19,555 nucleotides of DNA from Pavlovales sp. CCMP2436 (Eukaryota; Haptophyta; Pavlovophyceae; Pavlovales). The stretch lies in contig MU631524.1 in the NCBI GenBank assembly GCA_026770615.1, positions 207,682 through 227,236 on the forward strand. The letters are read 5' to 3'. Below the pieces are notes generated by a model. That model saw nothing but the letters and a program-made list of their open reading frames with translations, did no database searches and was not told the DNA's origin. Positions 9,301 to 18,400 of the stretch are shown piece after piece (position 1 is the stretch's first letter; every line of letters starts with the position of its first letter). The position numbers and the translations under genes were made by a program.

Positions 9301-10829
9301 GCCTTGTCCACCGTCACCTCGGCCAGAAGCACCTGCGCGCGGCGGCGGGGAAGGGAGGGATAGGAGAGTGTGTGTGTGTGTGTGTGTTAGGGGGGTTGTT
9401 TTGAATGGAGGGATAAGGGATGGGGAGGAAGGGGAGGTGGGGAGCGGGGGGGAATGGTGGTTAAATAGCTCTTCTAACAACAATAGGGGGGGGGATAACT
9501 AATTATTCCTTAAAAAAAAGGGGGGGGAAGGTACCTACTGCACGACTTACTTAGTCGGAAAAAGTACCGATTCGCTGACTGCTGCTGCCTGTCTTCCTAT
9601 GAAGTAGGTTGTAGTTTAAAAAGTACCTCCTGCACCATGGCTACAAACTATTCTAAAATCAAAAGAGGTACCTCCTGCACGAGGTGCGTCACCGCTCGGA
9701 CCATGCGCGGGTCCTCCAGCATGTTCTGCAGCCACTGCAGCGTCCGCTTCTTCGTCGTCTCGTCTGCGAGAAGCGCAGCGAGCGTCACCATGGAGACCTC
9801 GGCAGTGCGCGTCTGCACATTCTTGTCGCCGAGGGAGCGGGAGGCGAGGTCGGCGAGCTCCTGCGTCACCTTGTCCTTGGCCTTCTCGCGGTAGAGCAGC
9901 CAGCCGACAATCAGGAAGAGGACGAACCCGCCCATCCAGTAAAGAGTCTGCGCGGAGGAGCGATGCAGCGCCCGATCGAGCAGGGCGCGAACCTGCGATT
10001 TGATATTTGTGATTTGATATTTGTGTGATTTTAGCAGCGCGCGAACCTGCGGGCACGGGACAAGGGATCAATGACATAGGTGTAGGGCGTGAGCAAGGGC
10101 AAGGGCCAGGGTGATGAGAAGGGCTGGAGCTGGGGCTAGGTCTGGAGCTAAGCGTAGGGGCAGAGGGTAGACGGTAGGGGGTAGGCTAGCGTGAGGGCTA
10201 GGGCGGGGGCTGGGGCTGGGGCGGTGAGTGTAAGGTAAGGTGAGGGCTAAGGCCAGGGCCAGGGCCAGGCTGAGGCTAGGGTAAGGCGAGGGCAATGAGA
10301 GAGCAATGCGAGAGCAAGGCGAGGGCTCGAGCGAGGGGCTAAGGGCAGGGCCAGGATTTACGGCTGGGAATAGGGCAAGGGCGAAGAGTAAGGCTGGGGC
10401 CTCCAGGGCAAGGCGAGGGTCAGAGCCAGGGGTCAGGGCGAGGGTCACCTCGTCGCGCGAGTAGGCACGCAGCACGCGAGACCCCGGGCCCGTCTCGTGC
10501 TCGCCGTGTGGTGCGATGGTCGGCCCGCCTGCGCTCGCGTGCTGCTCGTGCGCTTCGCTCGACCGTTCGTGCGGCTGCCCAAGCCGAGCGCGGCGCGCGG
10601 CCCGCCACGGCGGCAGCGCGCTCTCACTCGCCGCCGAGGCGGGAACCGAGCCCCCAGGACGCATCGGCGCGTGTGCGGCCGTGGCCCGCGCCAGCTGGCC
10701 GCGACGGCGGGCAAAGGCGGGCGGGAGCGCGCCCACGATCGCCAGCCGGCCTCCCGCGCGGCCCGACGCCGTGTGCAGCGATGACACGCGCGGCAGCAGC
10801 CCCGTGCCGAGCGAAAGCCTCGCGCGCAT
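6315..10829 (-). CDS. Six-exon gene: putative mitochondrial membrane protein with helical repeats
   Basis: Exons in order are 10829-10449, 9992-9672, 9332-9132, 7993-7879, 7675-7582 and 7431-6315; phases agree throughout and give 742 residues. The first ATG (10827-10829) begins MRARLSLGTGLLPRVSSL, Arg/Ser/Leu-rich without acids, like a mitochondrial presequence. A basic region leads to one membrane helix (about 147-161, MGGFVLFLIVGWLLY). Residues about 165-345 form repeated amphipathic helices of the type LLEDATVRDQARLFVLSLL, resembling HEAT/armadillo-like arrays. Then come an Ala-rich linker (poly-Ala about 500-545) and a hydrophobic end (IFWPVSWLVG). Intron 3 uses a GC donor. No named family was recognised; the mitochondrial location is inferred. 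Exons 1-5 are well supported by phase; the extent of the last exon rests on a single long ORF. Confidence 0.75.
6915..7034 (-). repeat. GCN tract encoding poly-Ala
   Basis: GCC/GCA/ACC trinucleotides on the + strand encode an almost pure Ala run with a few Val residues in the last exon of the six-exon gene. It is a likely length polymorphism. Confidence 0.85.
7682..7830. repeat. CAT/CATAAG and AAT microsatellites in intron 4
   Basis: ATAAGCATCATC-type units run from 7682 to about 7745, followed by TAA/AAT repeats to about 7830. They fill most of intron 4 of the six-exon gene (7878-7676), which begins with an unusual GT plus 16 T on the minus strand. Confidence 0.7.
8220..8475. repeat. ATG/ATT microsatellite on the left of the intronic element
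   Basis: Degenerate GATGAT and ATTATGATTACAATT units flank the inverted-repeat element. Similar CATCATGATGATCATC sequence resumes at about 8980-9010, as expected if the element inserted into a simple-repeat tract. Confidence 0.65.
8476..8969. mobile_element. Imperfect terminal-inverted-repeat element inside intron 3
   Basis: The left end (GGGGCCTTCGGTT, 17-18 extra bases, AGTTTTCGACACA at 8506-8518) mirrors the right end, whose reverse complement reads GGGGTCCTTCGCTTAGTTTTCGACATAAA. A third copy of AGTTTTCGACACA lies inside at 8745-8757, so a nested 8743-8957 unit is also possible. The element is GC-rich and interrupts an intron of ATG/ATT microsatellite. No clear target duplication is seen and no transposase is encoded. 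A non-autonomous DNA transposon is the likeliest reading. Confidence 0.5.
9531..9680 (-). repeat. Three copies of an exon-end plus donor sequence
   Basis: On the minus strand GTGCAGGAG|GTAC, the end and donor of exon 2, lies at 9680-9668 and recurs in the following intron at 9635-9623 exactly and at 9543-9531 with one change (GTGCAGTAG|GTAC). Spacings are 45 and 92 bases. The extra copies look like decayed duplications of the splice junction. Confidence 0.65.
9979..10051 (-). repeat. Duplicated acceptor plus exon start
   Basis: CGCAG|GTTCGCGC[C/G]CTGCT occurs at 9997-9979 (the acceptor used in the model) and again 54 bases upstream in the intron at 10051-10033, 18 of 19 identical. Between them lies ATTTGATATTTGTG twice. 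Using the far acceptor would bring a TAA into the reading frame (GCG CTG CTA AAA is open, but the AT-rich spacer is not plausible coding), so the inner acceptor is preferred. Confidence 0.65.
10078..10447. repeat. G-rich degenerate GGGCTA/GGGCAA repeats filling intron 1
   Basis: The + strand is made of short GGGC(T/A)A(G)-like and GGGGCT units; on the coding (minus) strand it is a C/T-rich intron. It looks telomere-like in texture but has no regular period and so is not a telomere array. G-quadruplex formation is possible on the + strand. Confidence 0.65.
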
Positions 10830-11040
10830 CGTCGTGCCTTGGCGAACGCGACTGCACGCTTGGGCGGAAGAGCTGATTTTTAAAACACGAACCAGGTTCC
10901 AAAGCCTGGCGGATGGCGAGCGGCACAGGGTGGAGCATCCATACAATATGTTTATGGGTGAGCGTCAGCGAATCCGCCGGCACTGCCCAAGTCTTCTTAT
11001 CCTTGGGGAACTGAAACCCCCAATTTGTGCAGTGCCTTTT

Positions 11041-11140
11041 GACTCAAACACCTGTCGGACGGCGAGCTGGCGCAAGGAAGGACGGATCTTAGACTCAAAT
11101 ACCTGTCGGATGGCGATCTGGCGCAAGGAAGGACGGATCA
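11041..11140. repeat. Tandem repeat, period 51 bp, two copies
   Basis: GACTCAAACACCTGTCGGAC at 11041 recurs as GACTCAAATACCTGTCGGAT at 11092. The following CTGGCGCAAGGAAGGACGG is identical in both. The two copies differ by three substitutions before the tail diverges. A partial related word (GGCGGATGGCGAG) lies at about 10908. Confidence 0.8.
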
Positions 11141-11240
11141 TCCAAGATCCCAGTCCGTCTAAGGAGAGATCGTCAAAGGATGGACTATCTAAAAGGAGCG
11201 AAGCGAACCGCCCCCCTTTTTCGCGTGAGATAAAAAAATT

Positions 11241-11301
11241 GACCAGGCGTTGGACGCCCTCGACGGCACTGAGCGTTGGAGGCGGACGCGAACGCCTGGT
11301 C
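11241..11301. repeat. Inverted repeat with 11-bp arms
   Basis: GACCAGGCGTT (11241-11251) and AACGCCTGGTC (11291-11301) are perfect reverse complements with a 39-nt loop. Downstream, GCGTTGGAGACGG and GAGCAGAACT words repeat imperfectly to about 11395. No T-run follows. Confidence 0.55.
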
Positions 11302-11401
11302 AAGTGCAAGTTGAGCAGAACTCGAAGGCGTTGGAGACGGACTCGGAGGCGGACGCTAACGCGTTAAACCACGAGCAGAACTGTCGGAGACGGCCCCGAC
11401 C

Positions 11402-11794
11402 ATGCTGGGAGCTATGGTGGGAGCTCCGCAGCTCAATTTTGACGCGCCGGCGCGTGCGTTGCCACTCGTGCCGCAGCTCAACTTTGCCCTCGTGGCGCGG
11501 ACCGTCGACGAGATCGCAACGGAGCCGAGCAGTCCGGCGTTCACGCCGCGCCCGCAGCTCACACCACGGGACGGACCGAAGGGATGCATGTTGGGCCCGC
11601 GGCACGACCTCTTGGGGGTGCCCGACGTCTCGTCGCCACGGCTGCTCGGCGAGGCGGTCTCTGCGGGGTTGCGCTGGTCGCTCAGCCCGCGCGCCAGCGG
11701 GCACACACCTCGCGGCCGCCGCCTCCGCCGAGGCTCTGACGAGGACGTGCACCCACGCGCACTGCTGCACAGGGCAGCCGCCGGACGCTTGTGA
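11402..11794 (+). CDS. Small hypothetical protein (weak)
   Basis: A 130-residue ORF starts MLGAMVGAPQLNF and ends at TGA (11792-11794). PQLNF recurs at residues about 9 and 24, and PQLTP at about 50, so the N-terminus has a short repeat. Codon third positions are mostly G/C, as in the firmer genes. No domain, membrane segment or signal was recognised, and the opposite strand is also open here. It may equally be an exon or chance. Confidence 0.25.
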   Translation: MLGAMVGAPQLNFDAPARALPLVPQLNFALVARTVDEIATEPSSPAFTPRPQLTPRDGPKGCMLGPRHDLLGVPDVSSPRLLGEAVSAGLRWSLSPRASGHTPRGRRLRRGSDEDVHPRALLHRAAAGRL

Positions 11795-12527
11795 GTAATG
11801 TGAGCCGTGACACCATTGGCACTCGACTACGGCGCGCCTGCCGCCTTGCGCTGAGTGAGGTTGTTGAGATGAACGCTCAGCAGGTCGATTAAGATGCATT
11901 CGCGTTTCGCGATCGTTCTGACGACTAACAGTCCAATACATAATGGTCATGGAAGGCAGCTTCCGCCTTTTAATTAACGCCAACGGCTGGCCGCCTTGCG
12001 GCTGCTCAGCTCCTCGGCGGGCGAGTTCAGCCAATTTAGGATAGGAAAATTTGCACCATTTGGAGCTAAATCCACCAACATACTGTATAGGCCGGATAGG
12101 GCCGCATGTTGTTTACGGATGCCCTGTAGTACTCCAGCCACAGCGGGCAGCCTGCCGCAGACCTCACACACACCTGCAACATTGGCCAAAATGCGATGGG
12201 GGGGGGGCAAAACGCAAAAACTAATAAATAAAAATGAGCTGCGCCCGGGCTATGCAATGTTCAACGGCGACCAGCGGCTGGGCGAGGGGGCGGGCCTCCT
12301 GATAGGCGTCGTCCGAGCACGCATCATGACCTTGTTTTGAGTTAGTGCTCAAGTTAGCTAGGCCAATGCAACGGCAGAGGCAAGGAACTAGGCCAGAAGG
12401 GCGAGGTTGGGAAAATTCGACGGGCGATGCAACTATTCAATTCAATGGCGTACTGTAGAGCACACATGGACGGTCCTAACTATATGACAAACTGTTCGTA
12501 TCGTACTGAAATGTGCAAGTTTCTAGT
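11795..12527. other. Intergenic stretch without a convincing gene
   Basis: ORFs on both strands are short; one minus-strand ORF (12210-11974) starts only at a TTG and was rejected. A G-run of about 9-10 lies at 12197-12207. The right-hand part contains repeat module A (12373-12522). Confidence 0.4.
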
Positions 12528-12534
12528 TATAAAA
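12528..12534 (+). promoter_or_regulatory. Candidate TATA box (TATAAAA)
   Basis: TATAAAA lies 31 bases before the ATG at 12566, and ACAATATATAG follows it. The 16-bp word AAAAGTCCGTACAATA that starts inside it recurs near 13008 with the TATA part changed to ACGTAAAA. Haptophyte promoters are poorly defined, so this is a pattern match only. Confidence 0.3.
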
Positions 12535-12565
12535 GTCCGTACAATATATAGATAGAGGCCGCAAG

Positions 12566-12931
12566 ATGTACGCGCTGATGGGCGTGAGTCCGATGGAGGC
12601 GGCCGCGCGCATCAAGAAGCAACTCACTGACACGATCGGTACGATCGCGGCACGCGGCCATGCGCAGCTGCTGCTCGCGCGCTTGAGCGCGCTGGCCCCG
12701 ATCGCTGCCCAGCGTGGGAACACAACAAACAGCAACCAGCAGATCATCTCCCTAAACGCCCTTGTCCGGGCACACTACCGTCGGCACGCGCGGTGGCGCC
12801 CAAGCCAGCGCAGCCGACTAAGGCACGCAGCAGGCAATGGGCGACGCAGCGCTCAGACCAGCACAACATTCATAACAGTCAGACGCCAGCTTGAATCCCT
12901 ATCAGTAATATATATAGAATCCCTATCATAA
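12566..12931 (+). CDS. Small hypothetical protein, N-terminal half coding-like
   Basis: A 121-residue ORF starts MYALMGVSPMEAAARIKKQL. The first 70 residues use G/C-ending codons and form an amphipathic helix (TIGTIAARGHAQLLLARLSALAP), which looks genuinely coding. The last 45 residues are Arg/Ser-rich and run into an AT-rich direct repeat (GAATCCCTATCA at about 12892 and 12918), so the true 3' end may be elsewhere: a missed intron, or a truncated gene. It is flanked by the duplicated modules A and B. No family was recognised. Confidence 0.4.
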   Translation: MYALMGVSPMEAAARIKKQLTDTIGTIAARGHAQLLLARLSALAPIAAQRGNTTNSNQQIISLNALVRAHYRRHARWRPSQRSRLRHAAGNGRRSAQTSTTFITVRRQLESLSVIYIESLS

Positions 12932-13060
12932 ATATATAGCGGCTCAGCATGGTTCAACAGGTGTTGTTCACTCACTGACTTGGTTGACGTCAGACGTAAA
13001 AGTCCGTACAATACGAAGTGTCAAGTAGGATAACGCAACGGAGCAACTGCGAGGCTGTGG

Positions 13061-13553
13061 GAGTTGAGCGACACCAACCCCTAGATGGTCGGCCGCACAC
13101 GCCTGCGATCATCAAACAACAACAAAAAGCTGGCTGGGGCGCGGGCGCCTCCTGAGCTCACAGTTATAAGTGAAAATGTTAGCTACTGTAAATTACACAT
13201 GCCAGCTGTTGACCTAACTTTGGACCAAGGGCAGAGGCAAAGAACCAGGCCAGAAGGGTGAGGTTGTGCCAGTGCGACGGGCAAGGCAAATATCCAACGG
13301 CGTAGAGCACACATGGCCCTAATTATATTACAAACTGTTCGAATTATACTAAATGTGCAAACTTTTTTGAGGATTTGAGTTTTTTTTTTTTTGAGTTGGG
13401 CGACGCCCAACCCCTTATGGTCGGCCGGACAAGCCTGCGATCCAACGAATAGCAAAAAGCTGGCTGGGGCGCGGGCGCCTCCTGAGCTCACATATAAGTG
13501 AAAATGTTAGTTACTTTAGGCGAGTTGCAGCACGACCTAACTTTGGGCAGGGG
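13061..13553 (+). repeat. Direct repeat module B, two copies
   Basis: Copy 1 (13061-13222) and copy 2 (13393-13553) share long identical runs, including AAAAAGCTGGCTGGGGCGCG, GGGCGCCTCCTGAGCTCACA, TATAAGTGAAAATGTTAG and GACCTAACTTTGG. Copy 2 abuts the kinase gene and contains its most upstream in-frame ATG (13504); the equivalent ATG in copy 1 is followed by an early stop. This argues that the ATG at 13504 belongs to repeat sequence rather than to the original coding region. Confidence 0.8.
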
Positions 13554-13596
13554 AGTTGGGCGTTGGGTTCACAAGCGCTTGGGGGTGTCGCGAGGC

Positions 13597-15425
13597 ATGG
13601 GAGGCGGCGCGAGCAGCTGTACTCGGGGTGGGCGGAACGTGGTTGTGCCCGAAGGGACTGGGTTTCGTGGCGTGGGAGCCCAAAGAGCCGATAGCCTCAG
13701 CGAGGACAGTGCGACGTTAAAGCCCGCCAAGGCTGCCGTCCTCGACGTCGACACGCAGGTGAAGAGGCAGGCAGCGGCCCGCGGCGATAGCGCACTCGCG
13801 CAGCTACACGATAAGGTGCACACACACGTGACCTCAGCGGCGGAGGCAACCCGCATGTTGGGCGAGGCGGGCAAGGATCTGCTCTTCCGCCTGCTCGATG
13901 GCATCGCTGGGCAGGTAAGCAATGGTCCTACCCGTGCTCCTGCCCCACTCCCGGGTGTTATTCGCGCAGTCTGCCAGCTGCTCCTGACCCCCTCCCCCCC
14001 ATCCCCTCCACCCTCCTTCCCCCCCACACCCCCCCTCCCTCCCCCGCTCCTTCCCCCGCTCCCAGATGTCGCGCCTGACTGTCTTCGATCTGAAGCTGCT
14101 TCTGGGCAAGTCCATCGCCGCATCCGATCCGCTTACGGAGCCCCTCTCGCCCTCTGAGCTGCAGCTGTGCATCGAGGAGCTGGGACTACGCGGCGAGGTG
14201 TTCGTGCTCAGCGAGGTACCTTACCTAAGTGACAGCGATTCTTAGCGATATTTCATATTTCGCGATATTTAGGGAGTGCTCTTTGAGCTTGATGGCCAGA
14301 CACCTAGGCGAGACCGAACCTTCCACACAGGAGCTACCTGGCTCTCTGCCCTCCTTCCCCCCCCCTGTCCACTATTCATGCTCTGCGATTAACCGAAGGT
14401 TAACCTTTGCCCACTGCCCACTGCTATATTGCGTCACTGTGCGTAGGTATTGGAGAGGCACCACGGAAATCGGGTGACGCGCCAGTCGTTGCTTGCTGGG
14501 TTGGTGGCAATGGCGCTTGGTTCTTTCGGAGACAAGGTGAGGCGCACTTTTTTACCTTTTTACTTTTTTCTTCTCTTTTTGTTTCTTCTATAGAACTTCT
14601 ATAGAAGTTATTCTAATTGTTATGGTATGGAATGCTATGCGGTTCTATGCCACGGCCCTCGACTTATTTGGAAATCGGTGATCTTGCACTGGGCGAAACC
14701 TGAAGTGTTCTCCGCTATGAGTTACTACAGAAGCTAAAACCTGAAGCGTGCAGGCCTTGGGTTGGGGCTCGGACTAGGAGTACTGGATTAGGGTCAGGAT
14801 CGGGATTCGAACTAGGATTAAGGCAAAGTGTGCGCACCTGCGTGGGCAGCAGAGCCTTTCCACCGCACTACTCAGTAATAAGTGATTAGTACGGTGGGAA
14901 GGGTTGTGGTATGAATTATTGTGACGGCTGTTACTACTCGTTTTTTTTGTTTTTTTGCACAATCATGCTCGTCATTTATGAGATATCCGTTCCTTATTCA
15001 GTCGCTCAGTCGCTGACACGCACCCCCCCCCCCCCTCTCCTCCCTTCCCCTCCTTGATTGCTGGCACGCACAACCCTCCCCCCCCCTAATTGCTGACACC
15101 CACAACCCCCCCCCCCTCCCCCCCCAGGTCTCAACTCTTTTTGTCATCTTCGACGAGTCGCTCGACGGTCGTTTGCAAGTCCCCGAGTGAGATTTGTTGT
15201 TGCCCGATGCAATGGTTTTGCCCGTATGTGATATGGTTCCTGATCTCTAAGAATTTATAACAACTCATAACAATGCATGACAACTAACAATTAATAACAA
15301 TGGCTCCCCGTGCAATAACAACCACATATTCTTACTATTATTTATTCTTCTTTTTTTTGAGCAGGCTGCGTGCGCTATTCTTTGCGATCTGCGCCTTCAA
15401 GCCCACGGACAGCTGGGACGCGGAG

Positions 15426-15463
<38 letters not shown>

Positions 15464-18400
15464 TGAATGGGGACTCTGACACGCTGTCTGACTTTGTGCG
15501 ACGTAATATTTATTAATGTTACTTTACATACACCAGGGCTTCAGCCTGACTGTCTGGCGCAGGAGTGTACGCAGCTGCTCGGCAAGTCCACCGCTGAGCA
15601 GGTACATTAATATTTTAATATTTAGAGATTTTGAAAATGTTGTACGTCCACTGCGCGAGGGGGAGAGGGGGGGAGGGGGAGGGGAAGTGCCTGTGAGTGT
15701 GTGGGGGGGGGGACTCTATACCCTTCACTGACCAATCCCTTAAAAAAAAAAAAAACGAATGAATGAATGAACGAATTAACAAATGAAACTAGACCACTGG
15801 CGCGGGTCCCCTAACTCCCTCCCCACACAATACAAACACCATTAAAAAAAATGTTAAAATCAGTCAGCTGGCGTGTGCCTCGCTCTTTTCTTCGAGTTCT
15901 GCAAACTGCACCAGCGCAAGCTCGAGCCGCTCCTCACCCTCCGCCGGCATTCGCATCCTCCCAACTCGCCTCTCTCCCGCCTCTCATCCTCCCCTCTCCG
16001 CCTCTCGCGTTCGGCCGAAGCAACACGCCCGCATTTGTTGAGTGCGAGGGACAAGGGGCCTGCCTCCGCCAAACCCGCCAAGTCTGACGAGGAAGGCTCC
16101 CTCCGGGACAAGAGCCCTCAAAACATTCGAAACATTCAAAACGGGACTGCTCCCCTCAGCAACAACAGCAACAGCAATCGCAACAACAGCAGTGACAGCA
16201 ACAACAACAACAGTAACAACAACAACAGCAACAGCAACAGCAACTACAACAACAACAGCAGCAGCAACGACACCAACTCCTACACCGCCTCTGTCACCGC
16301 CATCCATTTCTCCACACTCTCCGATTTTTCAGGTGAATTCTTAGTTATTGCTTATGAATTCTTAGTTATTACTTGTGACTTCTTAGTTATTGCGTATGAC
16401 TTCTTAGTTATTGCGTATGACTTCTTAGTTATTGCGTGTGACTTCTTAGTTATTGCCTATGACTTCTTAGTTATTGATCGTGACTTCTGAGTTATTGCTT
16501 ATGACTTCTTAGTTATTGCTTATGCCTTCTTAGTTATTGCTTATTTCTGATTGCTGATTAGTTATTGCTTATTTCTGATTGCTCGTGGCTTTTGACTTGT
16601 TGCGTATGGCTTATTACCTATAAGTGATTAGTGATGACTTGCTTATTAGAGCTGATCACCTTCTTCCAGTGGCTCATAACTTCTCTCTACTATTCAAATG
16701 TGACTTGCTTATTAGAGCTGATCACCTTCTTCCAGTGGCTCATAACTTCTCTCTACTATTCAAATGAATGTCCCACTTTTCAGTTTTCATCGCGCCCGTG
16801 TCCACAGCCGAGGGAAAGGGTGGACAGCGGGCAGCGGGCGGCGGGCAGGGGACGGTCGCGGCAGAGAGACAGAGCTACCCTCTTCTCAGGGGTATGCAAG
16901 AGGCGGGCGCGGCGCACAAGCAGAGCGACGCGAACGGCGCGGAGGAGGGGGCGGTTGCTGCTGTGGAATGGTGATTGCAGTTCCACTTGTGTGTTATTCT
17001 TTGGCAATTTGCTTATGATCTATGATTTGATGTAATTTATGAGCTAATCGATCTTCAATGTTAAATGCTTGCTCTGCAGGAGATGTTTTTAAGTGTTTCA
17101 TATTTCTTAATGTTTCATGTTTCTTCATGTTCTATTTTTTCTGAATGTTCAATGTTCAATGTTTCTTCATGTTTAATGCTTTTCTCCAGGACGGCTGCGG
17201 CGGACGGAAAGACGCGCGAGTGCGGAATTCAGACATCTTTTTCGGCCGGGCCGGACGGCGTGCTCGCTGACAGTCGTAGCAGAGAGTCAGCGCAGGTACG
17301 GGGCAGCGGACAGCCAGAGCGGACACTGGGGCTGCCCCCTATTCGGCCTGCCCGCGCCTCCAGGGCGAACGGCAAGGCGCGCAGCACAGGCGAACGACGG
17401 AAGCGCGTCTCGATGGAGGTGCGCACAAACAAGTAAAAATAGAAAATGATGATGAGAATGAGAATAAGAATAGGAATATAAATAAGAATAGAAATAACAT
17501 AATATCATATCATATCATAATAATAATAATAATATATTATAATATAATATAGATAATATAAATAATAATAATGATGATAATAATAATAATGATGATGATA
17601 CGTGCGCTGGGGCTGGCGGGCTCCCTCGCTTCGCCTCCTCCTTTTTCCTCGCCTCTTCATTCACTGGCTTCTTTAAATAATATCTGCTTAATTAATTGCC
17701 TCAGCTTCGTCAAAGCCCCCCCTCCATAGTTCATTTAAATTCCTTAAAAATAATCAATTTTTTATCTCAATTTACAGCAGGCAGCCACCGCCCAGCCCGA
17801 GCGACCTGCCGCTGTGGATGCAGCCACCCCCTCCGTCCCCCCTGCGTCCGCCCCTCCCCCGGGCCTCTCGGACGGGTACCTCACAGCGGAGGTGTTGTCC
17901 GGCTTCGCGTCGACTGAGATTACCGGACTTTCCGAGGAGCTGAGGTCCGGTAGATTGCTCGGATCCGGCAGCTTCGCAGACGTATTCGCAGGTGATCATA
18001 CTGCTACTAAATAATTACATTTTTTTTTTGTAATTACTTAATCAGCGATACACAATTAAGAATAGATTGCTTTGCAGACGTGTTCGCAAGTGATCATACT
18101 GCTACTCAATAAATACGTTTTTTTGTTTGTTCATTGATTATTCTGTAGTTATTTCATCAACGATACACAATTAATTCAAAATTGCTTCGCTGACGTGCTC
18201 GCATGCTAATATTGTGAATGCCATTGGCACCCCCCCCTCCTCCCCCCCACTTCCATCCTGATCCACTCCCATTATATTGACACCCCCCCCCAACCTCAAA
18301 TGACAACAACAACAAATAAACTCAACAGGCAGTTGGCTGGGCACGCCCGTCGTCTTAAAGCTGATTGCACCCTCCCCCATCCCCTTTCTCATAAATGACA

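Larger units (their letters stand above)
10830..11401. other. Upstream region of the six-exon gene
   Basis: It contains the presumed promoter and 5' untranslated region of the minus-strand gene. No TATA box is evident in the right place. It includes the 51-bp tandem repeat and inverted repeat listed separately. ORFs here on both strands lack protein character. Confidence 0.4.
12373..13366 (+). repeat. Direct repeat module A, two copies
   Basis: Copy 1 (12373-12522) and copy 2 (13230-13366) share blocks such as GGCCAGAAGGG, GAGCACACATGG, ACAAACTGTTCG and AATGTGCAA in the same order, with small gaps. The copies lie about 857 bases apart and flank the small ORF at 12566-12931 together with module B. 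Confidence 0.75.

Noticed and set aside
10078..10447. Telomere array
   Set aside because: No regular TTAGGG or TTTAGGG period, and it is bounded by exons of one gene on both sides.
10516..11367. 283-residue plus-strand ORF over exon 1 of the minus-strand gene
   Set aside because: The opposite strand gives a clean presequence and an in-phase donor; the plus-strand ORF crosses the 51-bp tandem repeat and has no domain.
11974..12210. 78-residue minus-strand ORF with a Cys-x2-Cys
   Set aside because: It has no ATG (only a TTG start next to a G-run) and no other coding support, although its sequence is not obviously low complexity.
13183..13491. Minus-strand ORF of 102 residues in modules A and B
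   Set aside because: It spans duplicated non-coding modules and a T-run, and its counterpart copy is not conserved as an ORF.
16333..16545. CRISPR-like regular repeats
   Set aside because: The 21-bp units are directly adjacent without spacers and lie in a eukaryotic intron; this is a minisatellite.
16631..17035. 134-residue ORF with a duplicated hydrophobic 22-residue segment
   Set aside because: The hydrophobic repeat comes from an exact 66-bp intron duplication in a frame different from exon 8, and the remainder is the wrong frame of that exon.
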